From the IMG/VR virus record IMGVR_UViG_3300047356_000302, positions 1-20,690 of that record: a stretch of 20,690 bases of DNA, one strand, 5' to 3'. Source of the DNA: a virus. Under the pieces are notes generated by a model that was given only the letters and a program-made list of their open reading frames with translations, did no database searches and was not told where the DNA came from. The position numbers were made by a program, and so were the translations under genes. This document shows positions 1-9,194 of this stretch, piece after piece (the stretch's first letter is position 1; each line of letters begins with the position of its first letter).

Positions 1-1
1 G

Positions 2-2944
2 GCTAGAGGAGATATTACGAGCAGCACTCATGATAGCTTGGTCGCCACCTGTCTTTAGCTGACGTGCAAGACGAGTGATTGCTGAGGCTACTTCTTCTTC
101 TACTGCTTTGGTAGCTTCAGCTTGTCCGAAGGTCTTAGTCGAATCCCGTCGAATCTGGGTTGCTTTTCTATTCCCTTGTTGATTTAGGAAAGGTTGCTTC
201 TTGAAGTTTTCAATATATTCATCTTCTTCTCCACGAAGTTTTGCTTCAAACCTACCTTTTTCAAACTCTTTCCTTTGAGCCCTAGATAAGTCAGCAGACA
301 TAGGGTCACTAAGAATATCCTCATCAGGGCGTCTACCATCCTTAATGATGGTGTTATCCACAAAAGCCTTTTCGTTTATCTTAGCCGTCTCCACATTATA
401 TGGATTGGTTGAAATACCTTCGTCACGTAGTTGGTCAGGAACGAGTCTCTTCTTAGTCGTGGGGGTAGCCATATCCAAACCACGAGCCTCTATGTAATCC
501 TTAAAGCTTTCCACACGAGGATTAGCTAGTCCACCTGCTTTGTTGCGACGGTAGTTACGGTAGGCTTCCTGAAGAGTTTTATTGAGGACAGGACGACGTG
601 CCTCCATTCCTTGTTGAACACTTGCTCTAGTAGCATCACCACGAGCCAACTCTTCGGATGTAAATTCTTCGTCCTTAGTTTTACTTTTCTTCTTTGGTTC
701 TTCTTTAGGCTTCTTTCCTGAAGCAAGTATAAATTCATTCTCAGCTCTAATCTCCTTCGGGGTCTTTCCTCCAAAAGCCTTCTCGACGTTAGCCATCTTC
801 TTCTCGCCAACAGCTATATTCTTCTCCACCTCTTTAATCTTAGCCTCTAGCTGCTGACGTTTGTCAGGGCTGATGTCTTTTGATTTCTTAGGGTTAGGAA
901 GGTCAGAGGAAGGTGTATTCTCAAGTTGCTTTTTGTAAGTCTCAAGAACCGTCTTTAGCCCTTTCTTCGGATGATTGATTGCTGTCTTTAGCTCTTGATA
1001 TTCTTTAAGACGCTTAATCTTCTCCTGAGCTTCTTGCTTCTGTACCGATGTATATTCTGTTTTTCGTTCTTTGTGAAAGTCATATAACTCTTCTCCGTTC
1101 TCTCTACGGGCGTGGAGTTCATTCTCAATCTTCTCCTTGATGTTGGGCTTAACACTGTCCCACTCCAAGGCCTTTTTGAGGTATTCGGAGGGTACTTCTG
1201 ATACCTTCTTACCTCTCCAGTTTTTACTACCGAAGTTAAGTGTCCAATCTTTTCGGATGTACTTCTGTCTTTTAGAGTAATCCGTCTGCATTTCGGATAC
1301 GGGAGGTCTTTTTATACCTGCCTCGTCCAGCTTCTCTGAATCCCTAACAACTTTACCGTCACCGTCTAGTAGTTGAAATCCGTCTGTAAAATCTGACTTA
1401 CGGTTACCAGTCGGGTTGACGTCATCTATAGTATTTAGAGTACGGTAGGCTTGTCCGTGTAGCTGGTCGATGTCCTTGAGGAATGAGAACTGCTCATCAA
1501 ACATACGGTTCTGTTCAGAGACAATGTCACCTGTGTATTTGAATACATCATCTAACAGGGAACCGTCAGTTGCACTCAGCCCCAGCATACCTTTAACAGC
1601 AGCTAGTAGTTCATCAAAGACAGACTTCTTAGGGACGTCGCTCTCCATTGCACTGAGAACCATACGGAACTCTTCATTAGAGAATGCCTCGGAGATAAAC
1701 TCAGCAAGGTTAGTGAACGCATAAGGTGTATCAGTAGTACGTGTCGCTGCTCCTGTAACTTCACTGGAACCAGCAATACCGCCTTCACCAAAGACCTTTT
1801 CGTCAAGCCCTAGCTTCTCAACAGCCTTTAGGTATGTACGAGCAAGACCAGACGTAGCGTTGTCAGACTGAGCTGCAACCTCCGTCATCATTTCTTTAAA
1901 TGCTGAGGGACTGTCTGCCGTGTGTCGAACGTCTACGTTGAGCTTGTGTAAAGTTGTAGCGTGCATCAGCTCGTGAGCCAATGTACGAACACCACCGTTG
2001 CCCATCGTGATAGTGCCAGACGCTTGTCCTGTGGCTTCATCAACGTTAGCTTTAAATGTAGAACCACCCTCACCAAAGTTCACCACAGTGTTCTTGAGGC
2101 TTTCTGGTGCGTTGGTCAGTAGAGCTTTAAACAGAGGAGCAAGCTCACCGTCGTAGCCCTGTGAGTAACCTTGAAGTAAGTCAAAGGCACTTGTGGACTC
2201 ACCTGTTACATCACGACCCATAGCCTTCGATAACGAGGCACGGAAGGTCTGTGTGCTGTCAAAGTCTTCTTGAAGTAACTTAGCGTCTCGCTGTCCTGAG
2301 AATACTACGTTCTCATACTCCTCAAGGATTGCCTTTGGGTCATCTCCTCTACGGGACTTCTTAATAGCTTTAACACCAGCAATCAGTCCGTCTACCACAC
2401 CACCAAGAGCTAAGCCCTCAAGGGTGTTCTTTAGTCGTCCTTCAATCTCCCCGTCGTCCTCATCTGCGGCAAGGTAATCGGATATAGGGTTACTTAGTGT
2501 CGGAAAGGTTTCGATGAGGTTACTTAGGCGGTCTTCTTGTGCTTGGAACATCGAGAAGTCAGCCACAGCTCCCGCTGCCATGTTACCCTTTAGGTTTAAC
2601 TTACGGGCTCCACGGGCTCCTTTGAGACCCTTGGCTGCTGTACTTAGCTTACCGACTTTACTGAGCTGTCCTGCAACAGGAATGAAGCCAGTCATAAACT
2701 GACTAACACCTTCAACCATACCGCCCGCAAAGGTCTTAGAGCGACCAAGGAAACGAGTGTCGTAATCAGGTAAGAGGTCGTCACCTGTAGCGAAGTCAGC
2801 TAGGTCATAGAGACTTTGAACTGCTCCTTCTACACCACGGAAGGGAGCTGCCAATACGTCCGTAAACATATTAGCATCTTCTTGTGGATTAGGGGTTTGT
2901 TGGGTGCTACGAGGAGTAGCGTTAAGGAAGTCGTCTATTGCCAT
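2..2944 (-). CDS. gp16-like ejection core protein with metallopeptidase motif (3' end outside window)
   Basis: The first 981 codons of a very large protein in the gp16 position; I read the frame through to the left edge and found no stop. T7 gp16 (1318 aa) starts with a lytic transglycosylase domain; none is seen here. Instead the N-terminus is helical and partly hydrophobic (EGVSQFMTGFIPVAGQLSKV, 78-97), followed by a block typical of phage polyvalent proteins, NPISDYL...EGRLKNTLEGLALGG (152-182). Residues about 290-430 look like a gluzincin-type zinc peptidase: a strand TITMGNGG, then RTLAHELMHATT with HELMH at 324-328, and EFISEAF (Glu415, Glu419) as candidate third ligand. A Lys/Glu-rich helical stretch follows (about 590-780). 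The start is two bases after the gp15-like stop. I infer an ejected core protein with peptidase activity or ancestry. Confidence 0.85.
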   Translation of the reverse strand, partial: MAIDDFLNATPRSTQQTPNPQEDANMFTDVLAAPFRGVEGAVQSLYDLADFATGDDLLPDYDTRFLGRSKTFAGGMVEGVSQFMTGFIPVAGQLSKVGKLSTAAKGLKGARGARKLNLKGNMAAGAVADFSMFQAQEDRLSNLIETFPTLSNPISDYLAADEDDGEIEGRLKNTLEGLALGGVVDGLIAGVKAIKKSRRGDDPKAILEEYENVVFSGQRDAKLLQEDFDSTQTFRASLSKAMGRDVTGESTSAFDLLQGYSQGYDGELAPLFKALLTNAPESLKNTVVNFGEGGSTFKANVDEATGQASGTITMGNGGVRTLAHELMHATTLHKLNVDVRHTADSPSAFKEMMTEVAAQSDNATSGLARTYLKAVEKLGLDEKVFGEGGIAGSSEVTGAATRTTDTPYAFTNLAEFISEAFSNEEFRMVLSAMESDVPKKSVFDELLAAVKGMLGLSATDGSLLDDVFKYTGDIVSEQNRMFDEQFSFLKDIDQLHGQAYRTLNTIDDVNPTGNRKSDFTDGFQLLDGDGKVVRDSEKLDEAGIKRPPVSEMQTDYSKRQKYIRKDWTLNFGSKNWRGKKVSEVPSEYLKKALEWDSVKPNIKEKIENELHARRENGEELYDFHKERKTEYTSVQKQEAQEKIKRLKEYQELKTAINHPKKGLKTVLETYKKQLENTPSSDLPNPKKSKDISPDKRQQLEAKIKEVEKNIAVGEKKMANVEKAFGGKTPKEIRAENEFILASGKKPKEEPKKKSKTKDEEFTSEELARGDATRASVQQGMEARRPVLNKTLQEAYRNYRRNKAGGLANPRVESFKDYIEARGLDMATPTTKKRLVPDQLRDEGISTNPYNVETAKINEKAFVDNTIIKDGRRPDEDILSDPMSADLSRAQRKEFEKGRFEAKLRGEEDEYIENFKKQPFLNQQGNRKATQIRRDSTKTFGQAEATKAVEEEVASAITRLARQLKTGGDQAIMSAARNISSS

Positions 2945-2946
2945 AA

Positions 2947-5280
2947 TTATTTAAGGTAGCCGTTTGTTGTTAGGTAAAGGTTTTGGAACGTCATAATCTG
3001 TTCGACGCTCATTTCGTATTTCTCTGCTATTTTATTAAGGGTTTCCCGGTGCTGAGGGTCAACATTTTCAAGGGTCATCCCTCCATCTTTCCAAGCTTGA
3101 ACAGCCGCCGCAGTGTTTTTGATATTACCACCGATTATGATGGGTACTAAGGAGAAGTCTAAAAGGTTATTATCCATCATAAACTCTACGGAGACCTGCC
3201 CTTTCTGACGTCTGTTTTCGTGTCCTTCAAAACCAAGTGTGAACTGTGTTCCTAATTTAAAGACACCGTCAACCAACGTTTCCGCAGGAACCCCTGCTAC
3301 CTTCATAAGTTCAAAAAGCTGTGTACCTTTGTCTAGGCGTTGGTCAAGAGGCGGTTTGATGTATACCTCTGGACCTTGTTTGAAGTTCCACTTAGGTATG
3401 ATGCCCATGATTAGTCTGTCAGCCTCGGAGGGCATCACTGTGTTACCTGCAAAACCTATTCTGGCTTTCTTATTGACCCACGCATCCTCATAAATAGATA
3501 CGTGAGCTTGGTAAACTTCGTCATCGCTTAATGTACCGAGCTTTTTAAGTTCTTGATAATTTTCTAATCGTTTTTGAGGCGACCTACCTGCGGGGACCAG
3601 AACACCATTTATATTTTCATGTGTGATTTTTTCGGTCTTATCTTGTCTTGCCTCCTCAGCTTCTAAAGTAATCACCTTGGCGGCATTCTCTGGGCTCATA
3701 ATGCTTTCAAGTTCTGCTACACGCTCCTCACCAACAATCTCTATGTCCTCTTTTTGTTGTTGAGTTTTTGCCCCAGCAGCAACAACAGTCGAGGAATTAT
3801 TAGTTTCCTTAACCCATTCCTTCAGGTCTTTGACTAGCTCAACCTCCCCTTCCTTGAAGGCTAGGCGTTGAGCCCCTTCGTCTTCAATGTCTATAACCGA
3901 CCTGTAAAGAGCATCGTACATAGTGTCCCGTTTAAGCGCATACTGTTCTTGAAACTCTTGCCCAGCGGCGGTGAACCCTTGAACCGTATTGTCTTCCACA
4001 CTTCTATCAAGGTAACTCTCAGGCAGGTTTATAAAGACATATTCATCAACACTTCGTTGTGAGCTATTCTCTCTAGCGATAAAGTTTGCAGCAGCCTCGC
4101 GCTCAAATAACAGTGGGTTCGCTTTCATCTTATTAAGCTCCACGGTCATAATGTCCCGTAAGATGTCATTCTCATAAGTGACATCGTTAAACACACCGCC
4201 GTGAATACTCATGGCTTTAATGGCTGAATCTAGGTAGGCTTTTCCTGTCCCCTCACTTGGGATACGAATGACTGCTGCTTGAATACTTGCTAGGTGTACC
4301 TTGGAATCCCGAACAGCATCGTTGTAGGATTCATCCTTACGCTCCTCTAACTTTGCTTCCATCTGTGTTAGGTACAGCTGACGTGTAGGAGTAGCGAACA
4401 ACTCTTGCCCTGCTACCATATTGTCCTCTCCTTTGCCGTCCCCAATCTCCTCAATCATGTCTTCGAGGAGCTGGTGGTCTACGGAGCTGTCACTGGCTAA
4501 CAAAGTATTCATCTTGGTTTGTAGTGTACCAAAGACCGCCTCTGCTGCTGCACGTCCTCCAAGTGTTCCTTTGTGAGATTTAATTAACTCTCCTCCAATC
4601 GTTGCTATCTGGTCTACATTTGCAGACGTAATACCATCAAACTGACGAGCCATAGACTCCATAGCCATCTGTTGATTACGAGCAGGTAACTCCCGACTAA
4701 ACTTGGCAACCTCCTTGCTTAGGAAGTCAGCACGTGTAGCAGACTTGAGGGCATTGTTGGCTTGTTCACTAAATACATTACCACCAAGGAGCTGGTCAGC
4801 CTCTTCATAAACAGACCCTACTCGTTCCTCCAAAGCTGCCTCAAAGGATGCAGCATCTTTGTAGTCGTAGTAGTTCTTGAACATATCGTTCGATAGTTCT
4901 TGGAGCTTTGTTGGTATCTCTGTTGCGTAGTACTTTGCAGCTACCTGTCGGTTGTACGTCTTTGTGTATCCAAACAAACTACGGGCTTCTGGGTCTAGTC
5001 CTTTTTGTAAGAACTTATCGTACTCAGCATCCGACATATTAGCGACGTCTTCTGCTGCTTTTTTCTGTGCTACATCTACAGCTTGACCGTAGGCAGCTAC
5101 ACCCTGTTTTAAGGCACTACTCAACTGCATCGCTGAGTTGGTTAGAGGTGTCTGCTGAACGGCTACACGGTAGTTACCTCCAGCTCGAACTGTGGGGTTC
5201 AGGGCTACAGGGTTCAGGTTAAGTTCTACCTGCTTCCGTTTCTTGGAGCCGTCGTCGATTGTAATTTGTCTAGTAGCCAT
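2947..5280 (-). CDS. Internal virion protein, T7 gp15-like
   Basis: A 777-residue, largely helical protein of the size and position of T7 gp15 (747 aa). In T7, gp15 and gp16 form the internal core and, after ejection, the periplasmic conduit that moves DNA into the cell. Features are ALKQGVAAYGQAVDVAQKKA and NMSDAEYDKFLQKGLDPEAR near the N-terminus, ARNQQMAMESMARQFDGITS (about 200-219), long acidic helical stretches, and near the end FVHEN-free, mixed helical sequence finishing NLYLTTNGYLK. There is no signal peptide or enzymatic motif that I can see. The stop is separated from the gp16-like start by two bases. Assignment rests on order, length and overall resemblance of the N-terminal half to other gp15 proteins. 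Confidence 0.85.
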   Translation of the reverse strand: MATRQITIDDGSKKRKQVELNLNPVALNPTVRAGGNYRVAVQQTPLTNSAMQLSSALKQGVAAYGQAVDVAQKKAAEDVANMSDAEYDKFLQKGLDPEARSLFGYTKTYNRQVAAKYYATEIPTKLQELSNDMFKNYYDYKDAASFEAALEERVGSVYEEADQLLGGNVFSEQANNALKSATRADFLSKEVAKFSRELPARNQQMAMESMARQFDGITSANVDQIATIGGELIKSHKGTLGGRAAAEAVFGTLQTKMNTLLASDSSVDHQLLEDMIEEIGDGKGEDNMVAGQELFATPTRQLYLTQMEAKLEERKDESYNDAVRDSKVHLASIQAAVIRIPSEGTGKAYLDSAIKAMSIHGGVFNDVTYENDILRDIMTVELNKMKANPLLFEREAAANFIARENSSQRSVDEYVFINLPESYLDRSVEDNTVQGFTAAGQEFQEQYALKRDTMYDALYRSVIDIEDEGAQRLAFKEGEVELVKDLKEWVKETNNSSTVVAAGAKTQQQKEDIEIVGEERVAELESIMSPENAAKVITLEAEEARQDKTEKITHENINGVLVPAGRSPQKRLENYQELKKLGTLSDDEVYQAHVSIYEDAWVNKKARIGFAGNTVMPSEADRLIMGIIPKWNFKQGPEVYIKPPLDQRLDKGTQLFELMKVAGVPAETLVDGVFKLGTQFTLGFEGHENRRQKGQVSVEFMMDNNLLDFSLVPIIIGGNIKNTAAAVQAWKDGGMTLENVDPQHRETLNKIAEKYEMSVEQIMTFQNLYLTTNGYLK

Positions 5281-5283
5281 TTC

Positions 5284-5931
5284 TTATTTAAATGTTGTAG
5301 GAGCAGTAAAAGGTTTGTAGGTGGAAGGACTGACGTTGAACGAAGAGGAAGCATCAAACGCTGGGGCTCCCGATGAGGCGGCAGAAGGCGTACCTCCTCC
5401 CTGACCAAACCCAGCCTTACTACCGAATGAGTAAGCACTCATCCCTGTCTGGGCTCCTTCAAGAATAGCACCAAGGTAGTTTGGTTGTGCTATTGGTTTG
5501 TTAATTGAAAGAAGGTTCATACGTGACTGCATAGCTCCATCTTGGAACGCTAGGTCACGGTTGATAGACTGGAACTGCTGTTGTTGTTGAACAGAGAAAT
5601 TATACTCAGCTTCCTTACGTGTCATATCATTCAGGAGCGCATCAACACTCAATCCTGCTACTCCAGCCTCCCCAGCACTAACACGTCCTGTTGCACGTGC
5701 TTCACGGGATTTCTTGGTGGACTCTTGGATAGCCTGTGCCGCTGAGGTCATCTCTTGGCGTTCCCGAAGGCGTGACGCTGACATCTCCGCTAGGTGTCTC
5801 TGTCTCTCCGCTAGAGAGGCATTCTTTTGCATCTTCTCTTGGGTCTTGGCTTGTTGTCTCTGCCCGTGGATGGACATACCTGCTTGGGCTGTCCCCATAG
5901 CTATAGCCGTTATCGTTAATGGGTCACACAT
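5284..5931 (-). CDS. Internal virion protein, T7 gp14-like
   Basis: A 215-residue protein equivalent to T7 gp14 (196 aa), one of the core proteins ejected first into the host envelope, where gp14 forms an outer-membrane pore. It begins MC, as T7 gp14 does, with a short hydrophobic segment PLTITAIAMGTAQAGMSIHG, then a long Gln/Arg/Ala-rich helical region (QRQQAKTQEKMQKNASLAER onward) and RKEAEYNFSVQQQQQFQSIN. The end is Gly/Ser/Ala-rich (FGSKAGFGQGGGTPSAASSG). The start lies one base after the gp13-like stop and the stop three bases before the gp15-like start, so the order gp13-gp14-gp15-gp16 is fully conserved. Similarity is mainly in composition and position, but together these are convincing. 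Confidence 0.9.
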   Translation of the reverse strand: MCDPLTITAIAMGTAQAGMSIHGQRQQAKTQEKMQKNASLAERQRHLAEMSASRLRERQEMTSAAQAIQESTKKSREARATGRVSAGEAGVAGLSVDALLNDMTRKEAEYNFSVQQQQQFQSINRDLAFQDGAMQSRMNLLSINKPIAQPNYLGAILEGAQTGMSAYSFGSKAGFGQGGGTPSAASSGAPAFDASSSFNVSPSTYKPFTAPTTFK

Positions 5932-5932
5932 A

Positions 5933-6403
5933 TTATTTAGAAGGGATTAGGAATTCAAAGAAGGGTTGATTGCTAAAGTTAAGTTTACGAATGAAGGAAG
6001 CTCCACAGAATTTGAGCCACTTGAGGGCAACGTGGTTATCCTCGTGGACATAGTTAAAGGTTGCGCCATAAGGCTTGGTTAGTCGTTGAGTCCACTCACG
6101 GGACGCTTTAAGGAATTGGTAGGAGTTGTCAGAAACACTCTCCGTGCCTAGACACCAGATGTACGCTTGGTCTCCTACCTGTCCAACACCAAACATTGCA
6201 AAGGGAACATCATCAGCATCTAGAGCTGTCAGGGTAACATCATCGTTCTCAAAGCCACTTAAAAGCGCCTGACGGGGCTCGTGACCCATACAGGCTATCT
6301 CTATCTTGTCTGCTTTACGCATGTACGGATAGATACGCTCTATGTGGTCGTGGGTAGCAACAACTACCTTACAATCCCCGTGGGTACTGAGAACTTTATC
6401 CAT
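5933..6403 (-). CDS. gp13-like internal virion protein (DUF2833, GNAT-like fold)
   Basis: A 156-residue protein in the gp13 position between tail tube B and the gp14-like gene. The C-terminal half, GATFNYVHEDNHVALKWLKF then CGASF, matches T7 gp13 (TLWNYVWVGNTSHIRFLKTIG), and VPFAMFGVG with QAYIWCLGTE corresponds to its central strands (FPLAIGGN, DQCWFVTSD). The fold resembles a GNAT acyltransferase, although no acetyl-CoA binding loop is obvious; T7 gp13 is a minor morphogenesis factor. I chose the ATG at 6403 rather than the longer frame from 6541: the extra 46 residues lie inside the tail tube B gene and have no family resemblance, while 6403 gives an 8-base overlap (ATGGATAA) and a family-like length. 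Confidence 0.88.
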   Translation of the reverse strand: MDKVLSTHGDCKVVVATHDHIERIYPYMRKADKIEIACMGHEPRQALLSGFENDDVTLTALDADDVPFAMFGVGQVGDQAYIWCLGTESVSDNSYQFLKASREWTQRLTKPYGATFNYVHEDNHVALKWLKFCGASFIRKLNFSNQPFFEFLIPSK

Positions 6404-9194
6404 ATCGGTTAGAGCGGGAGTGAACAAAGGATTCAAACTCAGCACTCTGGAATGTACTCGGAAGAGCACTCTCGTTTTCAATGGTGATAGTTGTGTCCAA
6501 AGGTTTGGTGAACACAGGGAAGCGATAGAAACCACTCCCAAGTGTCAGAGAACCGATGGTAGATGAACCAACGACATCAGGTGTAAAGACGTTCTCGTAG
6601 GTGTCACGGTACTTAGGGGTCACCTTAACTTTGAAGTAAGCTGAGTCAGCATAATAGATAGAACCATTACGGATACGCATCTTGGCTGCATTAGAGGGAC
6701 TCTTACCGTTCCCTGCTTTAGCTTTGAAGAGCTGCTCAGAGAACGTGTACTTCATTGTGTAAGGGATACCTACCCAGACATCTGTATCGGAGGTTACAGG
6801 ACTGCTTAGAGTGACCGTAGAGCCGCTATTGGTGCAGTTAAGGGCTAACCCATCAGTCGTATAGACTTCCACCGAGTTGTCCTCTGGGGTGTACGGCAGG
6901 GTGATTGTAGAGGAGCCAATGTCTACTGTGGTAGACACTCGACTGTCTAAGTGTGTAACATAACCAGCATTATCCTTTAAGCCAGACTCTAAGGGCATCT
7001 CTACGAGGTTCGTTTCGTCGTTGTTTACGATGACTGCGTAGAGGGTGGACTCGATAAACTCGATGCCTCGTATATCACCCGCGAAGGTAAACTTTGACCA
7101 CGCACTAAGGACTTTCTGGTTGTTGTTCCAGAAGTAATTGTAGACGTATAGGGAGCCCTTTTCTTCGTTACTTAGTAGGGCAATTATGTCCTCCGAGGTG
7201 GTTCCTGCTATATCAATGATGTCCTTTGGTATGTAAGCAGGTACATGCTCAGTCACCTCCTCGGAGTCATACACATCGGTAGAGGCGTTCACAGTGTACT
7301 CTCGGAGTCCTGTGAATGAACCACGAGTAAACGGAAAATAAAGGTAAGAACCCAAGGGGAGAGGCTCTACTTGGTCTTCTACGCTGAAGTTGGTAACAGG
7401 AGTTATGCTCACTGTTTTAGGAGTTAGAACATCCCCACCCTTCATAACAAACTGACCATTCTCAGAGAATATAATTAGATTCTCTTGGAATCCTTTAGCA
7501 CTTTTAAAGTTAGTTATGCGACTGCTTGATACAGAGACGTCAATAGGGTCAGAATCAAGTAGAGTAGTTACTGAAGTACGTCCAAAATTATACTCCATTG
7601 AGCCTTGTTCATTCAGAACCCCTAAACCACTTTCAGACATTATAATGTTTTCTTTACTTAGAAAGCCTAGTCTATTTTTAAAGAAGAATATGTTATCAAT
7701 AGGCTGCCCTACAAACGATGGAAGTGGGTTGGTGTCATCGTCTCCAGCAAGCCTATCAGCATAGAATCCTTGTCTGATTTCAAAGGAATCAACAGCATCG
7801 TTTACGAGTACATGAGGCATAGTGCTTGCTTCATACCCTGCTACAATACCAAAACCTACTGTCTCAGTATAGACGCCCTGACCATATACCGCATTAGAGT
7901 TGGTAGAAAATTCTACATAGTAATCATCGGCTGAAAGCTCAGCATCTCCTCTGATTTTTATTCTAAATCCATCCTTATTAGAGGCTGGTAGAGAAGATAT
8001 AGAGTCAATTTCTTTATATGCAGCACTTAGCCCAGAATTTGATAAATCATCACGAGTGGTTAAACTAAAATCTTTCGTTTGGTCTGAGAGAGTAAGATAA
8101 ACATTACTGTCCGAAGATGCTTGAACAACTGTAAACGCTCCATTTATACCACCACCATAGGTAGTGTCATAAGTAGAGTTCATTTCATCTTTTAATCCAG
8201 CAGCAATAGTAGTGGAATTAGCATGGTCATCTGAGCTTGAATCCGAAGACTTAAAGCTCGCAAAAAACTCCGCCGTCGAGCCTACTGACCCACCAGTTAC
8301 GGAATGATTTATGGTGGGAGTCCTGTAACCCAACTTTTTTATTGAGGAAGAATCATCAGCCGTATTCGTTATCCCCTCAAAGCTTCCCCCGTTTACAACC
8401 GTAACACTTACAACTGAACCGTTTGATATATTTACATCTAAGTTTGGATTACTATAAGTAGCTTTGTTGCTTGTAACTCCTATGCTAATGTTTCCAGTTA
8501 TGTCTGAGCCAGCCGCCGTAACCTGTACTGAGGCAACGCGCCATCTGTATGTATTTCGGTAGTAGTCATTATAAGCATTTACGAATTGGGAATCATATAA
8601 ATATCGTTCTAGTGTTAAAGTGAACTCAGGTAACGTTGGTGGCGTTACACTTACAGCGTTACCATCAGCGTCCGTAACCCTTACATCAACCCTATAATTT
8701 TTTTCGTAACCGCCTTGCGTAACAAATACCACACCTTCTTTTGTTAAGGGGGCGGTAGTGGTTGTTTTAGGAGCAACAGATACACTAGAATTTAACAAAA
8801 AGGTTGAATCGCCCAATGTAAGCGCCTTTAAGTTACTACGTGGAGATAGGTTAGATAAGTAATGTCCAGATGTAGGAGCATACCCACCAGCAGAACCGTT
8901 GATAGTAGCTTCAACACCTGTGAGTGCATTCCACGCCTGTATTTTAGTCCCGTCATGAATAACAACATACTTCTCGGACTCACTTCGATTGATAAAATGA
9001 ACGAAGCTATCTGCATCAATAGCCGTCTCTAACAACCTAGCAACATGCCGAGTGTTAGGGCGCTTCTTCAGTCCCTCCGCAACAGAGCTAAGAGCGTTTT
9101 CCTGCTCCTCACATTGTCCATCAAAACGAGTGGCATCGGGTTGTTGAGAGACACCTTGGATAAGGTTAGGAACACTGGTGTTAATTAAAGGCAT
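6396..9194 (-). CDS. Tail tube protein B (nozzle), T7 gp12-like
   Basis: A 932-residue protein equivalent to T7 gp12 (794 aa), the nozzle at the tip of the short tail. The start MPLINTSVPNLIQGVSQQPD with RFDGQCEEQENAL and GLKKRPNTRHVA is diagnostic. Other family blocks are VGQPIDNIFFFKNRLGFLS (about 515-533), ENLIIFSENGQFVMKGGDVL and the end RSNRYG. The extra length compared with T7 appears to lie in residues about 180-390, a Ser/Thr/Asn-rich region (for example NISIGVTSNKATYSNPNLDV) encoded by DNA noticeably richer in A and T than the flanks. It may be an inserted or exchanged beta domain on the outer surface. The start shares one base with the tail tube A stop, and the 3' end overlaps the next gene by 8 bases. 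Confidence 0.95.
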   Translation of the reverse strand: MPLINTSVPNLIQGVSQQPDATRFDGQCEEQENALSSVAEGLKKRPNTRHVARLLETAIDADSFVHFINRSESEKYVVIHDGTKIQAWNALTGVEATINGSAGGYAPTSGHYLSNLSPRSNLKALTLGDSTFLLNSSVSVAPKTTTTAPLTKEGVVFVTQGGYEKNYRVDVRVTDADGNAVSVTPPTLPEFTLTLERYLYDSQFVNAYNDYYRNTYRWRVASVQVTAAGSDITGNISIGVTSNKATYSNPNLDVNISNGSVVSVTVVNGGSFEGITNTADDSSSIKKLGYRTPTINHSVTGGSVGSTAEFFASFKSSDSSSDDHANSTTIAAGLKDEMNSTYDTTYGGGINGAFTVVQASSDSNVYLTLSDQTKDFSLTTRDDLSNSGLSAAYKEIDSISSLPASNKDGFRIKIRGDAELSADDYYVEFSTNSNAVYGQGVYTETVGFGIVAGYEASTMPHVLVNDAVDSFEIRQGFYADRLAGDDDTNPLPSFVGQPIDNIFFFKNRLGFLSKENIIMSESGLGVLNEQGSMEYNFGRTSVTTLLDSDPIDVSVSSSRITNFKSAKGFQENLIIFSENGQFVMKGGDVLTPKTVSITPVTNFSVEDQVEPLPLGSYLYFPFTRGSFTGLREYTVNASTDVYDSEEVTEHVPAYIPKDIIDIAGTTSEDIIALLSNEEKGSLYVYNYFWNNNQKVLSAWSKFTFAGDIRGIEFIESTLYAVIVNNDETNLVEMPLESGLKDNAGYVTHLDSRVSTTVDIGSSTITLPYTPEDNSVEVYTTDGLALNCTNSGSTVTLSSPVTSDTDVWVGIPYTMKYTFSEQLFKAKAGNGKSPSNAAKMRIRNGSIYYADSAYFKVKVTPKYRDTYENVFTPDVVGSSTIGSLTLGSGFYRFPVFTKPLDTTITIENESALPSTFQSAEFESFVHSRSNRYG

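Noticed and set aside
526-810. Minus-strand frames at 526-810 and 1603-1806
   Set aside because: They are out-of-frame shadows of the gp16-like gene, whose frame I read without a stop from 2944 to 2.
6404-6541. Upstream extension of the gp13-like frame to an ATG at 6541
   Set aside because: These 46 codons lie inside the tail tube B gene, show no family resemblance and would create a 146-base overlap; the ATG at 6403 gives a family-like length and a short overlap.
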